Shown here one piece after another: positions 48,801 to 57,141 of a DNA stretch of 64,000 nt (its first letter is position 1; every line of letters begins with the position of its first letter). Both the position numbers and the translations under genes were made by a program. A model generated the notes under the pieces. It was given only the letters and a program-made list of their open reading frames with translations. It had not been told where the DNA came from and did not search any database. The stretch is from Pelodera strongyloides (lineage: Eukaryota; Nematoda; Chromadorea; Rhabditida; Rhabditidae). The stretch spans positions 124,001 to 188,000 of the forward strand of contig JAANDG010000179.1 in assembly GCA_036852015.1 (NCBI GenBank), written 5' to 3'.

Positions 48801-51800
48801 TATCAACAGTACACTCGCAAAATTTAAAGTACAAGACGAGCATGAGCCAAACAGAAAAGAAACGTACAATTATAACCAGAAACAATTTCGAGCTAAACTT
48901 TAACGCAGTATTGTACCTACTTTGGGAAACTTGCATATGATACTCATTTCATATGTATCCTTCGCGAATTTTTGGTGCACGTCCAAAGCTTCCGGCACCA
49001 ACTTGACAAGGGATATGCGTATCATATGCAAATTTCCCAAAGTAGGTACAACACTACCTTAATGAAAAGTAAGTCGGGTAGATGCGCCGCATGAGGCAAC
49101 CCGCCCCTCTGTGTGTAACCCGGTGCTAGGGACAATCAGTATTGGTTGCGTGAAAAGGTGTGCGTGTAGCTCAACCGGTGAGTGCTTGCTAGCCATGCAA
49201 GTGACGCGGGTTCGAATCTGCTCCACGCCAAGTTTTTTCACAATAGACCAGATTGTTGCCTAGGAGCCATGAGGGCTAAGTGGGGGCCGAACCGGGTCCC
49301 AAGAGTTGTTGGGAATGGTACACAGTGGATTATGCCTGTGGGACCAGGCACTCTTGGGGAGAGGGTAGTAAGTCGGGTAGATGCGCCGCATGAGGCAACC
49401 CGCCCCTCTGTGTGTAACCCGGAGCTAGGGACAATCAGTATTGGTTGCGTGAAAAAGTGTGCGTGTAGCTCAACCGGTGAGTGCTTGCTAGCCATGCAAG
49501 TGACGCGGGTTCGAATCTGCTCCACGCCAAGTTTTTTCACAATAGACCAGATTGTTGCCTAGGAGCCAGGAGGGCTAAGTGAAAGCAGTAAACACTAAAA
49601 AAATATAAAGCTTACGCCAAAACCTGGTGTAGACTGCGCCATTCGGACAAGGTTTACGACATACTGAGCCTCGATATGCTTCTCTGGAAAACTTGTTGGT
49701 ACAGGATCTATCAAATATACTTACACTAATCCGCACTGAAAAAGGGTCGCTACTTTATAGAACTAGTGTGCAAAAAAGAAAAGAGAATACCACTACCACC
49801 ACGTGCGTACCAATAATTCCCCTTACAAATTCAAATAGATTTCCTATAAATTAAGAGTTTAGTTTAATACCTGGAAGTAGTCTCGAGACCGGTTCAGCGG
49901 GCACTGCTCCCGTCCACTGTTGTTTTCTTTGATAGCGCTGTTTTGGTTGATGGCTGATCCTACGAGGGCGTCCTCTGGTATTGGTGCGAATCGTCAGAAT
50001 ATTCTGGAAAAGAGCTCAGCCATAAAAGCACAATGACTATAATTTAAAGAGTTTAAAGAGGTATAACGGCTAGTTTTGAAACGTGTGGCTGACGCGGTAC
50101 GGTATTCCGATGTGAAATTACACTTGAACCAGTGAGAGATCGAAAATTTGAAAACAAAACAAGTCTTTAGGATTTAGGCTCGAAAAAGGTGCCATAAACA
50201 TACGTGCTCGGCTGGTATCCTCCGATCATTCAGATTTGTAAGTTGTCCCGGCTGAGTCTGCACAAGAATTTCGCCGTTTTCCGCTTGCAAAAATAGCTGA
50301 ATAATAATAATTATTATTATAAATAATTGAAATGTCGAGTTTTAGAGGTAGCTTTATAAAAAGTACAGAAAAAAAGTTTATCATAGTGATATTGTGCCAT
50401 ACAGCACGTAATAAGACTCGAATGTTATCGCATTATCGAAATAATACTTATTGTTAGGGATAGGGAAAGAATCGTTCGCACGTAAACAGTAAACTATCCT
50501 CTTCAACGTAGCCGCATCTACATATTTCGAAACAATGACACTGATACTCAGGTACTGTAACCAAATATTACCGTCCTATTCTCCTCTAATCGCATATCTA
50601 GAGGAGGCACAGTTCCATAATCGTCCTGAGTGGCAGTACCCGGCGGAAAATGCAAACAGCACATCACAACTTGACGAACCATCGTGCGATTTCTGTACGT
50701 ACGCATAATTACTGGTACCGTAAACATCTACAACCTACACAGCAAATGGAGTGCATATACCCAGTTGTAAATGCACCGTTAAACTCAACATCATGCGCAA
50801 CCATGACGAAAGAATACGCTACGCGTTCATCCTAAGTCTAATTGTAAGACATTGCTGCATTGCTATATCATCTACTTTGTTTTTTTTCCTTTTTCATCGT
50901 CTCTCACGGCGTTGCGCTCTTTTTAAAGGGAATGTCAGGCCGGTTTTGCATGTTGGGCTCGAAAAAAAGCTTGCGTTTTGAAGTTAAGGAAAGTGAAAAT
51001 AAAAATAAACAAAAAAATTCATGTAAGAAGAAAAACAATTTCAAACCCCTCCAAAAAACTCCTTCAGTATGGGATTCAAGTTGTGCAGACAGAGCTAAGC
51101 CAAATCTCTGTCCACGGGACGGCTTGAATTACCGGCTCGCCGCAACGCGCCCGATTGCTTGCGTTGCGGTGTGTTTTGTTCACGTTTATGACAAAATCTC
51201 AAATATTTTATTCTGGTGCCATTTTTATGGGTTACTGTATTGGACGCCTTTTGAGATTTACTTAGTCTGCGCCTGGAGATGCCTTTCTGCGCAGAATCCC
51301 CCTTGACATGCCCTTTAATGAGTATAATAAATATTCAAATATTCTTCTTGTTGCTGTAAAACCTAGATAAAATAGAAGTAGGGAATGCTCGATAAAGGAA
51401 ACAAGACCCCGAAGTAACACATCACCAGAACAAGAGAAGACAAATCACCTGATCACTTCTGTCCTTTCGTAGCCCAAGTCTAAATATGTCAGCCACATAT
51501 CGCGAATTTCTTTGTCAATAGGAGTATAGAACTTTCGACCTAAAGACGGTATATGAACCTTGTTAAGAAAACGAGGAAAAACCATTGACGCTACACGCTA
51601 CACAATTATCGATGTGGCTGCAGGCTGACTTATCACATAAGCTGTAAGATTAATAGATTAATACACGCATTCACGTTCACGAAAATCTTCATTGTAAGAC
51701 TGGGGAACGTGGCGCAGACGCCGTTTTTCAATAACACGAACCAAAAACACCAAGGACGGACCGCGTATTCCAGGCGTGGCACTCAAGGTGCTCACATAGA

Positions 51801-52073
51801 ATTCAACGCTCTTCTGACTAGGGATATGGACTGCCTTCTTACATTTAAATTCGATTGAAAAAGGGATAAATAAGATACATTAATTCGAACATATATATCC
51901 TCAACGTACTACCAACCAGGCCGTCGTCGACGACAAATTTCACAAAAGAATTCGTCTTTTGCTCGAATGAGAGCTAGTTGATTCGGATCCATGGACGTAT
52001 CCATCGGATTTACAACAGTGAGCTCGTTTTCCTGTATGAGCTCGCCCATATGGTAATTTGCATAGTCAGACAT
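33854..52073 (-). CDS. Multi-module C2CH (THAP/LIN-15-like) zinc-finger protein with AT-hook, about 1100 residues
   Basis: About 32 minus-strand exons; main ones 52073-51913 (start MSDYANYHMGEL), 51539-51449, 50692-50572, 50296-50204, 50003-49871, 48779-48718, 48566-48452, 48179-48050, 47528-47454, 46934-46839, 46579-46470, 46171-46095, 45850-45749, 45230-44957, 43915-43859, 43407-43324, 43216-43142, 43002-42922, 42398-42219, 42165-42088, 41858-41752, 41143-41050, 40891-40772, 40064-40016, 39789-39665, 39372-39289 and 33958-33854 (ends VKRLRT). Five modules of pattern CxxC, 45-60 residues, CxxHF: CEIC/CLHFPP, CCAC/CGIHFDP, CQLC/CYTHFPP, CEIC/FCNSAAH (variant), CAMC/CKTHFPE. Two are followed by PLDMRL. 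An RGRPRR AT-hook lies at about 49950, and long acidic runs at 45.0 and 39.7 kb. Nuclear DNA binding is inferred. The exons at 51.8-51.6 kb are uncertain, and a split into two genes near 46.6 kb is possible. A Gypsy element fills the last intron. Confidence 0.8.
34132..34400. mobile_element. Palindromic foldback element with hammerhead-like core
   Basis: Two inverted arms of about 130 bases meet near 34266. Each arm contains CTGATGATGACC, TAC, GGTCG(A/C)AAC. On the minus strand (34244-34211) this reads CTGATGA, a GACC/GGTC stem, GAAA, which matches the conserved core of hammerhead ribozymes known from Penelope-like retroelements. The plus-strand copy (34288-34320) has GCAA in place of GAAA. 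It lies in the last intron of the zinc-finger gene, beside the Gypsy insertion. Confidence 0.6.
34461..34675 (-). repeat. 3' LTR of the Gypsy element
   Basis: 215 bases, one substitution from its partner at 39052-39266. The adjoining 34676-34686 reads AATAGGGGAGG on the minus strand, a purine-rich tract next to the LTR that is suitable as the polypurine primer. Confidence 0.95.
34685..35374 (-). CDS. Gypsy element: C-terminal part of the integrase region (frame-shifted from the main pol frame)
   Basis: From about residue 30 onward this frame continues the integrase C terminus: PAENFIGRPLRT, which matches the family's usual PAE-x-x-x-GR motif, then a small basic domain, and an acidic end DVTGDISTGWDDSDADTD. 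The change of frame from the ORF at 35215-37068 occurs near 35275. No chromodomain was recognised. The break may be a disabling mutation or a sequencing error. Confidence 0.7.
   Translation of the reverse strand: MFCGYVQEDSQEIEGRGNDSRDAAEVPDNLPSTPCTSSPGKRSPAENFIGRPLRTLLTTLSRTSRRSVKEENHLPEERRTKMEEQFNRHHGARNKELTEDALVYARDYKNPAKPTWIPARVLRKIGRTIYEVITTDGRTWKRHMNQLRKRYNEDVLPTMWEDFDLKQEDAQPADGSTSTEVDVTGDISTGWDDSDADTDAGTTYRRPTRNCDPPKKLVMDPSNKKYSFN
35215..37068 (-). CDS. Gypsy element pol: reverse transcriptase, RNase H, integrase
   Basis: About 617 residues. The RT palm carries YLDDVIV near residue 37. RNase H follows, with VAADASDYGIGAVI, EKEALALVYAVRKF and LLTDHKPL. The integrase has an HHCC zinc-binding region ending CVPCQ, then VDAYSKWPEI, SDNGSQFTS and HPQSNGQAE, which hold the D,D,E catalytic residues. 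The start of the RT is in the neighbouring frame; the two frames are separated by a short out-of-frame join at 37068-37101 that contains a TAA. Confidence 0.9.
   Translation of the reverse strand: MFRYNRLPFGVKSAPGIFQQVMDSMIAGLEGCAAYLDDVIVTGGSLEEHNRNVRNLFERINDYGFRVRLEKCSFAQRQIRFLGHVIDKDGRRPDPEKIAAIKNMPEPKNLQQVESFLGLVSYYSSFVPDMCSFRAPLDALKKKDTEFVWPKDCKEAFEKIKEVLQSDLLLTHYDPKMEIVVAADASDYGIGAVISHRYPNGMEKAIWHCSRSLTPAEKNYGQIEKEALALVYAVRKFHRYIYGRPFMLLTDHKPLLAVFGSRKGISVHSTNRLQRWSLVLLAYDFKIQYRSTTSFGQADALSRLIATQHVPEEDIVIGMIEDDVAAVYLDAIRTLPVMQKDIRAAMEKDHVLPNIVESVKTGRWCQGKPGSALHNFHSRRMELSIFEGCLFLGRRIVVPHSLQGRVLRMLHDGHPGATRMKMLARNNVYWQGMDKDIENLVKSCVPCQSAAKMPLKNELKPWPDCTRAMERIHIDFAGPMEGRMYLVVVDAYSKWPEIREMTTTSATATIKEVGKIFAQFGFPEVLVSDNGSQFTSKEFEEYCRRSGIKHVKTPPFHPQSNGQAECFVDTFKRTLKKLKGEGTTAEMLQKFLITYRRLRAHLHLENDRLQKTLLADR
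37101..38924 (-). CDS. Gypsy element gag-protease and start of RT
   Basis: About 607 residues. It opens with a Gln/Lys/Arg-rich coiled-coil stretch, followed by a gag capsid-like helical region. A CCHC knuckle, CYNCGEIGHYASNC, lies near residue 299, and an aspartic protease active site, LDTGADVTLI, near residue 375. The RT begins around residue 500 and includes DFADAYLQI. Gag and pol share one frame here, so no gag-pol frameshift is needed. The frame then stops at 37101, inside the RT. Confidence 0.9.
   Translation of the reverse strand: MVFEYRMSPGAEKTALEEQQKLFKEQQKLIKELLEDSRKRDEDSRKRDEDANNREERLLKLLEQRSGAASSGGAPLASMLGDRITIFEYDADGGVTFTKWFQRFEDIVTAEGGGLSEAEQARLLISKLNDRAYARLSNVVAPKRIKDLPIKELSQELEKLFGEKSTIFRRRYNALRTTRQPGESYREYASSVNRMCEAALLKDMKEQDFKTLLFVGGLQQPEDSELRKRLLRKLEVTETCQLEDLLVDCDSMQTLIKDAARIGGDEQVSEVNKVLNQRRRNWKSNPSKEAIPEKPMVRGACYNCGEIGHYASNCQRKVGRGRPAQQPTQRKCRDGKRGGPAYAKKIEEDESIVIAATRKMVEVNIGSQRVEMQLDTGADVTLIDRATWRSLGSPTLESVNTKLKAANGTPIAVMGRLRTDFACKEFSGHGSCYVTEDIKLLGIDWIDQLPPFKETFDTMCCTVKTTELTEGLRLEFPDVFKKELGRCSKMKARFVLKKDAQPIFAAKRKIPFAVEPLVMKEIDRLVEQGVVSSVEYSRWAAPIVAVKKKTGAVRVCSDFSTGLNDALELHRHPLPTAEEIFAQLNGSKYFTQIDFADAYLQIEVEES
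39031..39049 (-). other. Candidate primer-binding site of the Gypsy element
   Basis: Two bases inside the 5' LTR, on the minus strand, the sequence is TGGCGTTCAAGGATTCGAC. It starts with TGG, complementary to a tRNA CCA end. The matching tRNA was not identified by eye. Confidence 0.6.
39052..39266 (-). repeat. 5' LTR of the Gypsy element
   Basis: 215 bases, with TG/CA termini. It should carry the element's promoter. The adjacent 39267-39271 GAAAC is the right-hand target duplication. Confidence 0.95.
40242..40716. mobile_element. TTAA-flanked foldback MITE, 475 bases
   Basis: The arms of about 230 bases are nearly perfect inverted copies and start AGGGATAGGTTCACCTCGAA. TTAA occurs at 40238-40241 and 40717-40720. 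It lies in an intron of the zinc-finger gene. The structure predicts a very strong hairpin in RNA from either strand. Confidence 0.85.
41337..41676. mobile_element. TTAA-flanked foldback MITE, 340 bases
   Basis: The left end AGGGATCGGCTCAACTTAAA and the right end CACACCCT border arms of about 165 bases. The flanks are TTAA at 41333-41336 and 41677-41680. The terminal AGGGAT is shared with the element at 40242, but the interiors differ. Confidence 0.85.
41859..41886 (-). repeat. 24-base tandem duplication of a 3' splice site
   Basis: On the minus strand TTTCTTTTTAG|GATTACAACAAA occurs twice, 24 bases apart. The nearer copy opens the zinc-finger exon 41858-41752. Using the farther copy would add 24 bases that end in an in-frame TAG. 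Confidence 0.85.
42595..42805. repeat. Dispersed repeat related to 56575-56818
   Basis: Shares AATGGGTGAACC, GACGGTTCACT and GTCACCA words, with the same order and an end in TTTTCCTGTGT, with a short element nested in the hAT element at 56 kb. Fragments with similar words lie at 41945-42045. It is intronic. Confidence 0.6.
43770..43841 (-). repeat. tRNA-like block (Asn-type anticodon arm), not a functional tRNA
   Basis: The minus strand contains GGTGGACTGTTAATCC, which resembles a tRNA-Asn anticodon arm, and a B-box-like GAGTTCGAATA. The acceptor and D arms do not fold properly. It is probably a fragment of a tRNA-derived SINE. Confidence 0.5.
44597..44825. repeat. Dispersed repeat, partner of 12119-12320
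   Basis: Contains GCAGGGCATAAAACTCGTCG and TTTATGCAATATGCTAATTC with GGTGGT words. An inner pair, CACCATCCAAATATATGCA and CACCGTCTAAATTTATGCAA, shows internal duplication. It is intronic. Confidence 0.6.
46995..47287. mobile_element. Inverted-repeat element of about 290 bases
   Basis: The left end ATGGGGTCTCGATGTATGGC continues to TTTTTGCTTCCAAGTA. The right end is its complement, TACTTGGAAGCAAAA then GCCATACATCGAGACCCCAT. The middle carries no recognised coding sequence. It is intronic in the zinc-finger gene. Confidence 0.75.
48904..49058. mobile_element. TTAA-flanked foldback MITE
   Basis: Arms of about 50-60 bases contain GTACCTACTTTGGGAAA and TTGCATATGATA. The flanks are TTAA at 48900-48903 and 49059-49062. 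The inner TTGCATATGATA motif is shared with the element at 7965-8127. Confidence 0.75.
49068..49582 (+). mobile_element. Dimeric tRNA-derived SINE-like repeat
   Basis: Two direct copies, 49068-49282 and 49370-49582, differ at only a few bases and are joined by an 87-base linker. Each holds a tRNA-like block with TAGCTCAACCGGTGAGTGC, a CTTGC/GCAAG anticodon stem and GGTTCGAATC. The T stem does not pair, so this is not a working tRNA. The sequence TGAGGCAACCCGCCCCTCTG precedes each block. Confidence 0.7.
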
Positions 52074-52251
52074 GTTACCTGAAGATAAATAAGTAAAACC
52101 GGGTGCAACTAACAACAAATAGAGAACAAAACATGTGGATGGCAGATACAATAACCAGGGAGACGAGCGCTCAAGTCAATTGGAGATGAGCTTAGGGTAA
52201 TAACGTATAGAAGATTATACATGAATACTATATAATCTTCTATACGTTGTT
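52074..52251. other. Upstream side of the zinc-finger gene
   Basis: Only about 180 bases separate the putative start codon from the LINE cluster. It contains a short hairpin, GTATAGAAGATTATA and TATAATCTTCTATAC (52205-52240). No promoter element was assigned. Confidence 0.4.
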
Positions 52252-53056
52252 ATATATATATATATATAAATACTTTATTGCGTTAAAAAAAGGCAACAAC
52301 AAAGCGGATCGAGAAAAAAGAAACAAAGAAAAGGAGAATAACAACAAAAACAGCAAAACAACAACTCAACAATAAACATCACACGAATACACAACAACAA
52401 CAAAAACGAACAGAAATTACGATGAACGAATGTTTCTAATAGACCTCTCATACAAATCTACCAGGTCCATTTTACCTATCCGTTCTTTAAAGGCATCAAC
52501 AGTGCTCAATTTTACCAATTCGTCAGGCAACAAGTTCCACATACGAGTAACCCTAGGCTTAAAAAAGTATAAGGAACCTCCATACCTTGACTTGCACCGG
52601 ACTGATTAGACCGAATAGACTCTTGAAGAAGCGCAAAGGAGTTACCATTTCTGCGTGACCTGCCATTCATTGTGAACATACCGTATATGAATACCACTTT
52701 ATTCAGACATACAATCATCACACATAGACTTAAGCATGTAGAATCCAGGGTCCCGTTTGCTCTCGAAGTCGGGGATCTTCATTTTTAGCTCCAATCCAAG
52801 GCGGTGTCTCTTAGCCGATGTGTCCCATAGAGTGAAGTAGACGGTAGAAGACGGCACAGAAGATAATATAGAGCGAAAGGTCCGTCCTAAGGCTAGGCAA
52901 GGGGAGCCTTAACTTTATTCCCGGCGCCGTGGCATGTTTGCAAGATGGTAGCACTGGGCGGGATTCGAACCCGGGTCGTATGGGTGAGAGACGAGAACTT
53001 TGCCAGTGAGTATAACATTGGATGTAAATGAAAACCTCGAACAATTTTAAAAGCTC
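52252..53056 (-). mobile_element. 5'-truncated LINE copy, interrupted by a SINE
   Basis: It starts at its 3' tail (AATAAAGTATTTATATA on the minus strand, next to a TA tract at 52243-52258) and matches the copy at 53517 almost base for base up to 52687. It resumes at 53010 (ATAACATTGGATG) and breaks off near 53056. Only the end of the RT C-terminal region and the 3' untranslated region are present. Confidence 0.85.
52688..53009 (-). mobile_element. SINE sharing the LINE 3' tail
   Basis: 322 bases inserted in the LINE with target duplication GTATA (52683-52687 and 53010-53014). On the minus strand it has a degenerate A box, then the B box GGTTCGAATCC at about 52962. It ends TCTGAATAAAGTGGTATTCA, resembling the tail of the LINEs around it. 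Confidence 0.75.
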
Positions 53057-53516
53057 ATCTCAACCGGGCAAAGCAAGATTGAGACATTGGATAAGTGCAG
53101 TAATTGAACAACGCCTAACATCCAAATATTGGAAAAACAACACACCACCAACAACTAAACACACGCCAACCCAATTTCGTCCGTTCAACGCCCAACAGAA
53201 AAAAAAACATATTGTGTCGTTTTACGGTGGTTTCGTGTTGCTAACGCAGCGTATTACCGTAATCGCGGTCTCAGTAAAATTTTTTATTAGTAAACGTATA
53301 GTACAGATGCTAAATTTGCACTAGACTAGGTAGAATGAGTACTAATTGGTTACTATTATTCGTTTTTTTTAATCTTAGTAGCTAGTTGCATACTAATTGC
53401 ATACTATCTTTTTTAGTATGGGCACAAGTCAAGAACTATGTTGAATACTAGACTTAAATTGCTCTTTTTTAGTCTATAATTGGAAAAGGAACTTTTCAAG
53501 TATGGATCTGTACTAA

Positions 53517-54545
53517 GATAGATATAAATACTTTATTGCGTTAAAAAAAAGGCAACAACAAAGCGGGTCGAGAAAAAAGAAACAAAGAAAAGGAGAATAA
53601 CAACAAAAACAGCAAAACAAAAACTCAACAATAAACATAACACGAATACACAACAACAACAAAAACGAACAGAAATTACGATGAATGAATGTTTCTAATA
53701 GACCTCTCATACAAATCTACCAGGTCCATTTTACCTATCCGTTCTTTAAAGGCATCAACAGTGCTCAATTTTACCAATTCGTCAGGCAACAAGTTCCACA
53801 TACGAGTAACCCTAGGCTTAAAAAAGTATAAGGACTGATTAGACCGAATAGACTCTTGAAGAAGCGCAAAGGAGTTACCATTTCTGCGTTACCTGCCATT
53901 CATTGTGAACATACCGTATAACATTGGATGTGAATGAAAACCTCGAACAATTTTAAAACACTCAACGAGATCAATCATAATACGGCGGTGTTGAAGAGAA
54001 GTGAGACCAAAAATTTCAAGGCGTTCGGAATAGGGTAAATCAGTGTACATATCATAATCTACCTTTCTCAAAGCACGTTTAGTAAAACGACGTTGAACCT
54101 TTTCTAATAGATCAATTTCAGCCTTGATATAAGGAGACCAAAAAATGGTAGCATACTCTAACAAAGGCCTACAAAACGAAATATACGATTACGGTAAACA
54201 TCAATACTTGGATGGACAAAAGTACGCAAGACACGATTACAAACTTGAGATGCATTTGAGACTATACGTTTAATATGGAGTTTAAAGCTGAGATCGGGAG
54301 AAAAAAGGACTCCGAGATCACGTACACAATCAGAAACTTTTGGGATGGGCACATTGTTTAAACGGAGAGGAAAGTCCATAGAAGTACCGGTAGCTAGTCG
54401 CTGACATTTGGATTCAGAAATAGTCATCTTCCATTTCGTTGCCCAGTTAGCGATGTTAACAAGCTCAGATTTGAAATTATTGAAGGCAACGAAAGGTTCT
54501 GACTTCAACATAACACGAGAAATTTTCACATCATCTGCATTATGT
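53517..54545 (-). mobile_element. 5'-truncated LINE copy with damaged RT
   Basis: The minus frames at 54568-54158 (ADDVKISRVM onward) and 54164-53889 (EYATIFWSPYIKAEI, then HRRIMIDLVECFKIVRG) cover the RT from the YADD box to the C terminus, with one frameshift near 54160. The 3' tail at 53517-53535 is AATAAAGTATTTATA on the minus strand. The left part is nearly identical to 52256-52687. Confidence 0.85.
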
Positions 54546-54790
54546 AATTTACAGAAATGACAGACCACAAACAGATTGTGGTAAGGTGAGAGGCGCCGGC
54601 ATTTGTCTCCTCATTGATAAGCGTTTTTCTTCAAATGAAATTTTCTCTGGTTTCGTTAGCAATTGTAATTTATGTGTTGTAGACATTCATGCTTCTATTA
54701 GTATTCGCATAGTACTCTGTTATCGACCTCCTGATATTTCCATAAATAACACAGATGAAATTTTGGATTGTATAGAAACTTATCTTACAG

Positions 54791-56150
54791 ATATATGAAT
54801 ACTTTATTCATTGTACACCGAAGTAAAGCGGAAGACAAAAAAAACGACAATAATAATATAACAACAACAACAACAAAAAATAAACAATGAGAGTAACAAA
54901 GCGCATATAACAAGCGACAAAAACTATGTACAACAAAGGAATGAAGGTACATGTGAATAACTAAGGGTGAATGTTTCTATTTGCTACTTCATAAAGCTCG
55001 ATTAGATCAAGCTCGTCAATGCGGGTTTTAAACGAATCAACGGAACTCGGAAGAACAATACTATCAGGAAGTAGGTTCCACAAACGAGTGGCCCTGTGCT
55101 TAAACGAGAACAGAGACTGGGTAAGTTTAACAGAATCCTGAATAAGAGTTAAAGAGTTACCATTTCGACGTGGTCTGTGATTCACCTGAAACATGTTTGC
55201 CAAAACCGGATGTGCATTATAACCTCGGACAATTTTGAAACATTCAATGAGATCGAACAAAATTCTACGATGATGGAGAGATTTGAGACCAAAAACAACA
55301 AGACGTTCAGAATAGGAAAACGAGTTATAATAGTCATTGTCAATTCTACGAAGCACACGTTTAGTAAAACGCCGCTGTACCTTTTCAATAGCGTCAATCT
55401 CACTTTTCAGGTACGGCGACCAAACGGAGGTTGCATACTCAAGCAGGGCCTACAATAAGTAACATAAGCTTTACGATAAACATCAATGCTATGATGACAA
55501 ATGGAGCGAAGTATACGATTTGCACAACAAGAAGAAGTACTAATTCTTTGCTTAATATGAGCCTTAAAACATAAATCCGGAGAAAACAAAACACCAAGAT
55601 CACGAACGACATCAGTTACTGGTGGAATGAGGGTATTATTTAAACGAAGAGGAAAAGAGTGGTGGGTCTTAGTAGTCACAGAAAATGTTGACACTTTGGC
55701 TCAGAAATGGTCATTTTCCATATCTCAGCCCAACTGGAAATATTGCCAAGTTCTTTTTGAAAAGCATTCCAGGCAGGCCAGGGCCCTAGTTTTGGCATAA
55801 CACGAGAAATCTTAACATCATCCGCGTACATAACAATGGAGCTATCTCCAAGAGAGCAATCGTCAATGTCATTAATAAAAATTAAGAAAAGCAACGGGCC
55901 TAAAACACTACCCTGAGGTACTCCACTGGAGCAAGGCTTGATAGAAGACAAAGTATTCTGGTATCTAACCTGAAAGGTACGGTTTGCAAGATAAGAACTA
56001 ATCCAATTAAGCATTATGTCAGAAACACCATAATTCTTAAGCTTATGTAAGAGAAAACGGTGGTTAACAACATCAAACGCCTTAGCAAAATCAATATAAA
56101 CACATTCCAAATTATCATCGGTTTCTTTAGCAGAGAGCCATTCAGAGAGT
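54791..56150 (-). mobile_element. LINE copy inserted in the host LINE endonuclease region
   Basis: The minus frames 56110-55676 (YIDFAKAFDVVNH, SGVPQGSVLGPLLFLIF, MYADDVKISRVM), 55694-55407 and 55356-54961 give the RT palm to C terminus with two frameshifts. The 3' tail at 54791-54812 matches the fragments at 29.8 and 30.1 kb. It is 5'-truncated within the RT. Confidence 0.85.
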
Positions 56151-56270
56151 GATACAAATGTTATTCTTGGTGACCTAAACTTTAATGTTCAATTTTGTAA
56201 TCAATTTTCGTTTTCTGGTAGGCCTGCTGAAAGGTTCAGAGATTTTCTTTCTTGCAACAATATGTTTCTT

Positions 56271-57133
56271 GGTGCTACTAAAGTTGGGGGGGGGCCCAGT
56301 CAAAAAATGGCTTTATAGGGGGCGTGGCCTAATGAAACAAGGGGTAATAGACCATGCCTAGTTGATTTCTGACAAACTTATCGGTCAGTCACCATGACTT
56401 ATTGATTTTTTAGAAAAATAGTGCAAGTGACCCAATTGGAGTCAAATTAGGTTCTAGCACCCTCTTAATCAACTATACAATTGCGAATGATAAACTGTGT
56501 CGCTGAACCGTTTAGTTGACTTACTGTCCTTGCCTGCTATTCATGAGAAGCATCGTTAGTTCAGAATCTGACCACACAGGCAATGGGTGAACCCATTTTG
56601 TAACGGTTCACTAGCTTTTCATGGGCTTGCCCGTTTGGTAACTAACTCTTGACACAGTTTCATCAAAAACCGTCATCATATGGTCACCAAATGGTCAAGA
56701 ACCAGTCATGAATCAGTCACCAGATGGTTTTTTACGGGAAAACCCAATTGTTGATGGACTAATGACCAATGACGGTTTTTCTGTGGTGTCTGCAATTATT
56801 TCGTTTTCCTTGCCTGTGCACTTGAAGAAAAATTGGGGTGCGCCTTCCTCATTCTGTGCGAGCACCGTTATTGAGTTTAGAGGGATGACAAAAGATACAA
56901 TCAGCTTGAGCAACACGATTTACCAGAGTAATACCTTTTATTGGGTTCGGAGCCTTCGAAAACGACTTATAAGAAAATGCGAAAATGAATAAGTAGATAA
57001 TCGCCTAGATCGATAATTTTACTTGCAATCGATCAGGCTTGGTCTATTACCCCTATGTGTGAAGTTTTATTAGGCCACGCCCCCTATAAAGCCATTTTTT
57101 GACTGGCCCCCCCCCCCCAACTTTAGTAGCACC
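56271..57133. mobile_element. Non-autonomous hAT-type DNA element, 863 bases
   Basis: Long terminal inverted repeats start GGTGCTACTAAAGTTGGGGG and include GGCTTTATAGGGGGCGTGGC on both ends. A perfect 8-base target duplication, TGTTTCTT, lies at 56263-56270 and 57134-57141, the hAT hallmark. There is no transposase frame. It splits the endonuclease region of the host LINE. Confidence 0.9.
56575..56818. mobile_element. Short element nested in the hAT element
   Basis: It begins CACAGGCAA and ends TTGCCTGTG, perfect 9-base inverted termini, and shares its interior with 42595-42805. Target duplications are not evident. Confidence 0.55.
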
Positions 57134-57141
57134 TGTTTCTT

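Noticed and set aside
49157..49232. Possible tRNA gene
   Set aside because: The T stem is broken, position 33 is not T, and an identical block recurs 307 bases downstream within a duplicated repeat.
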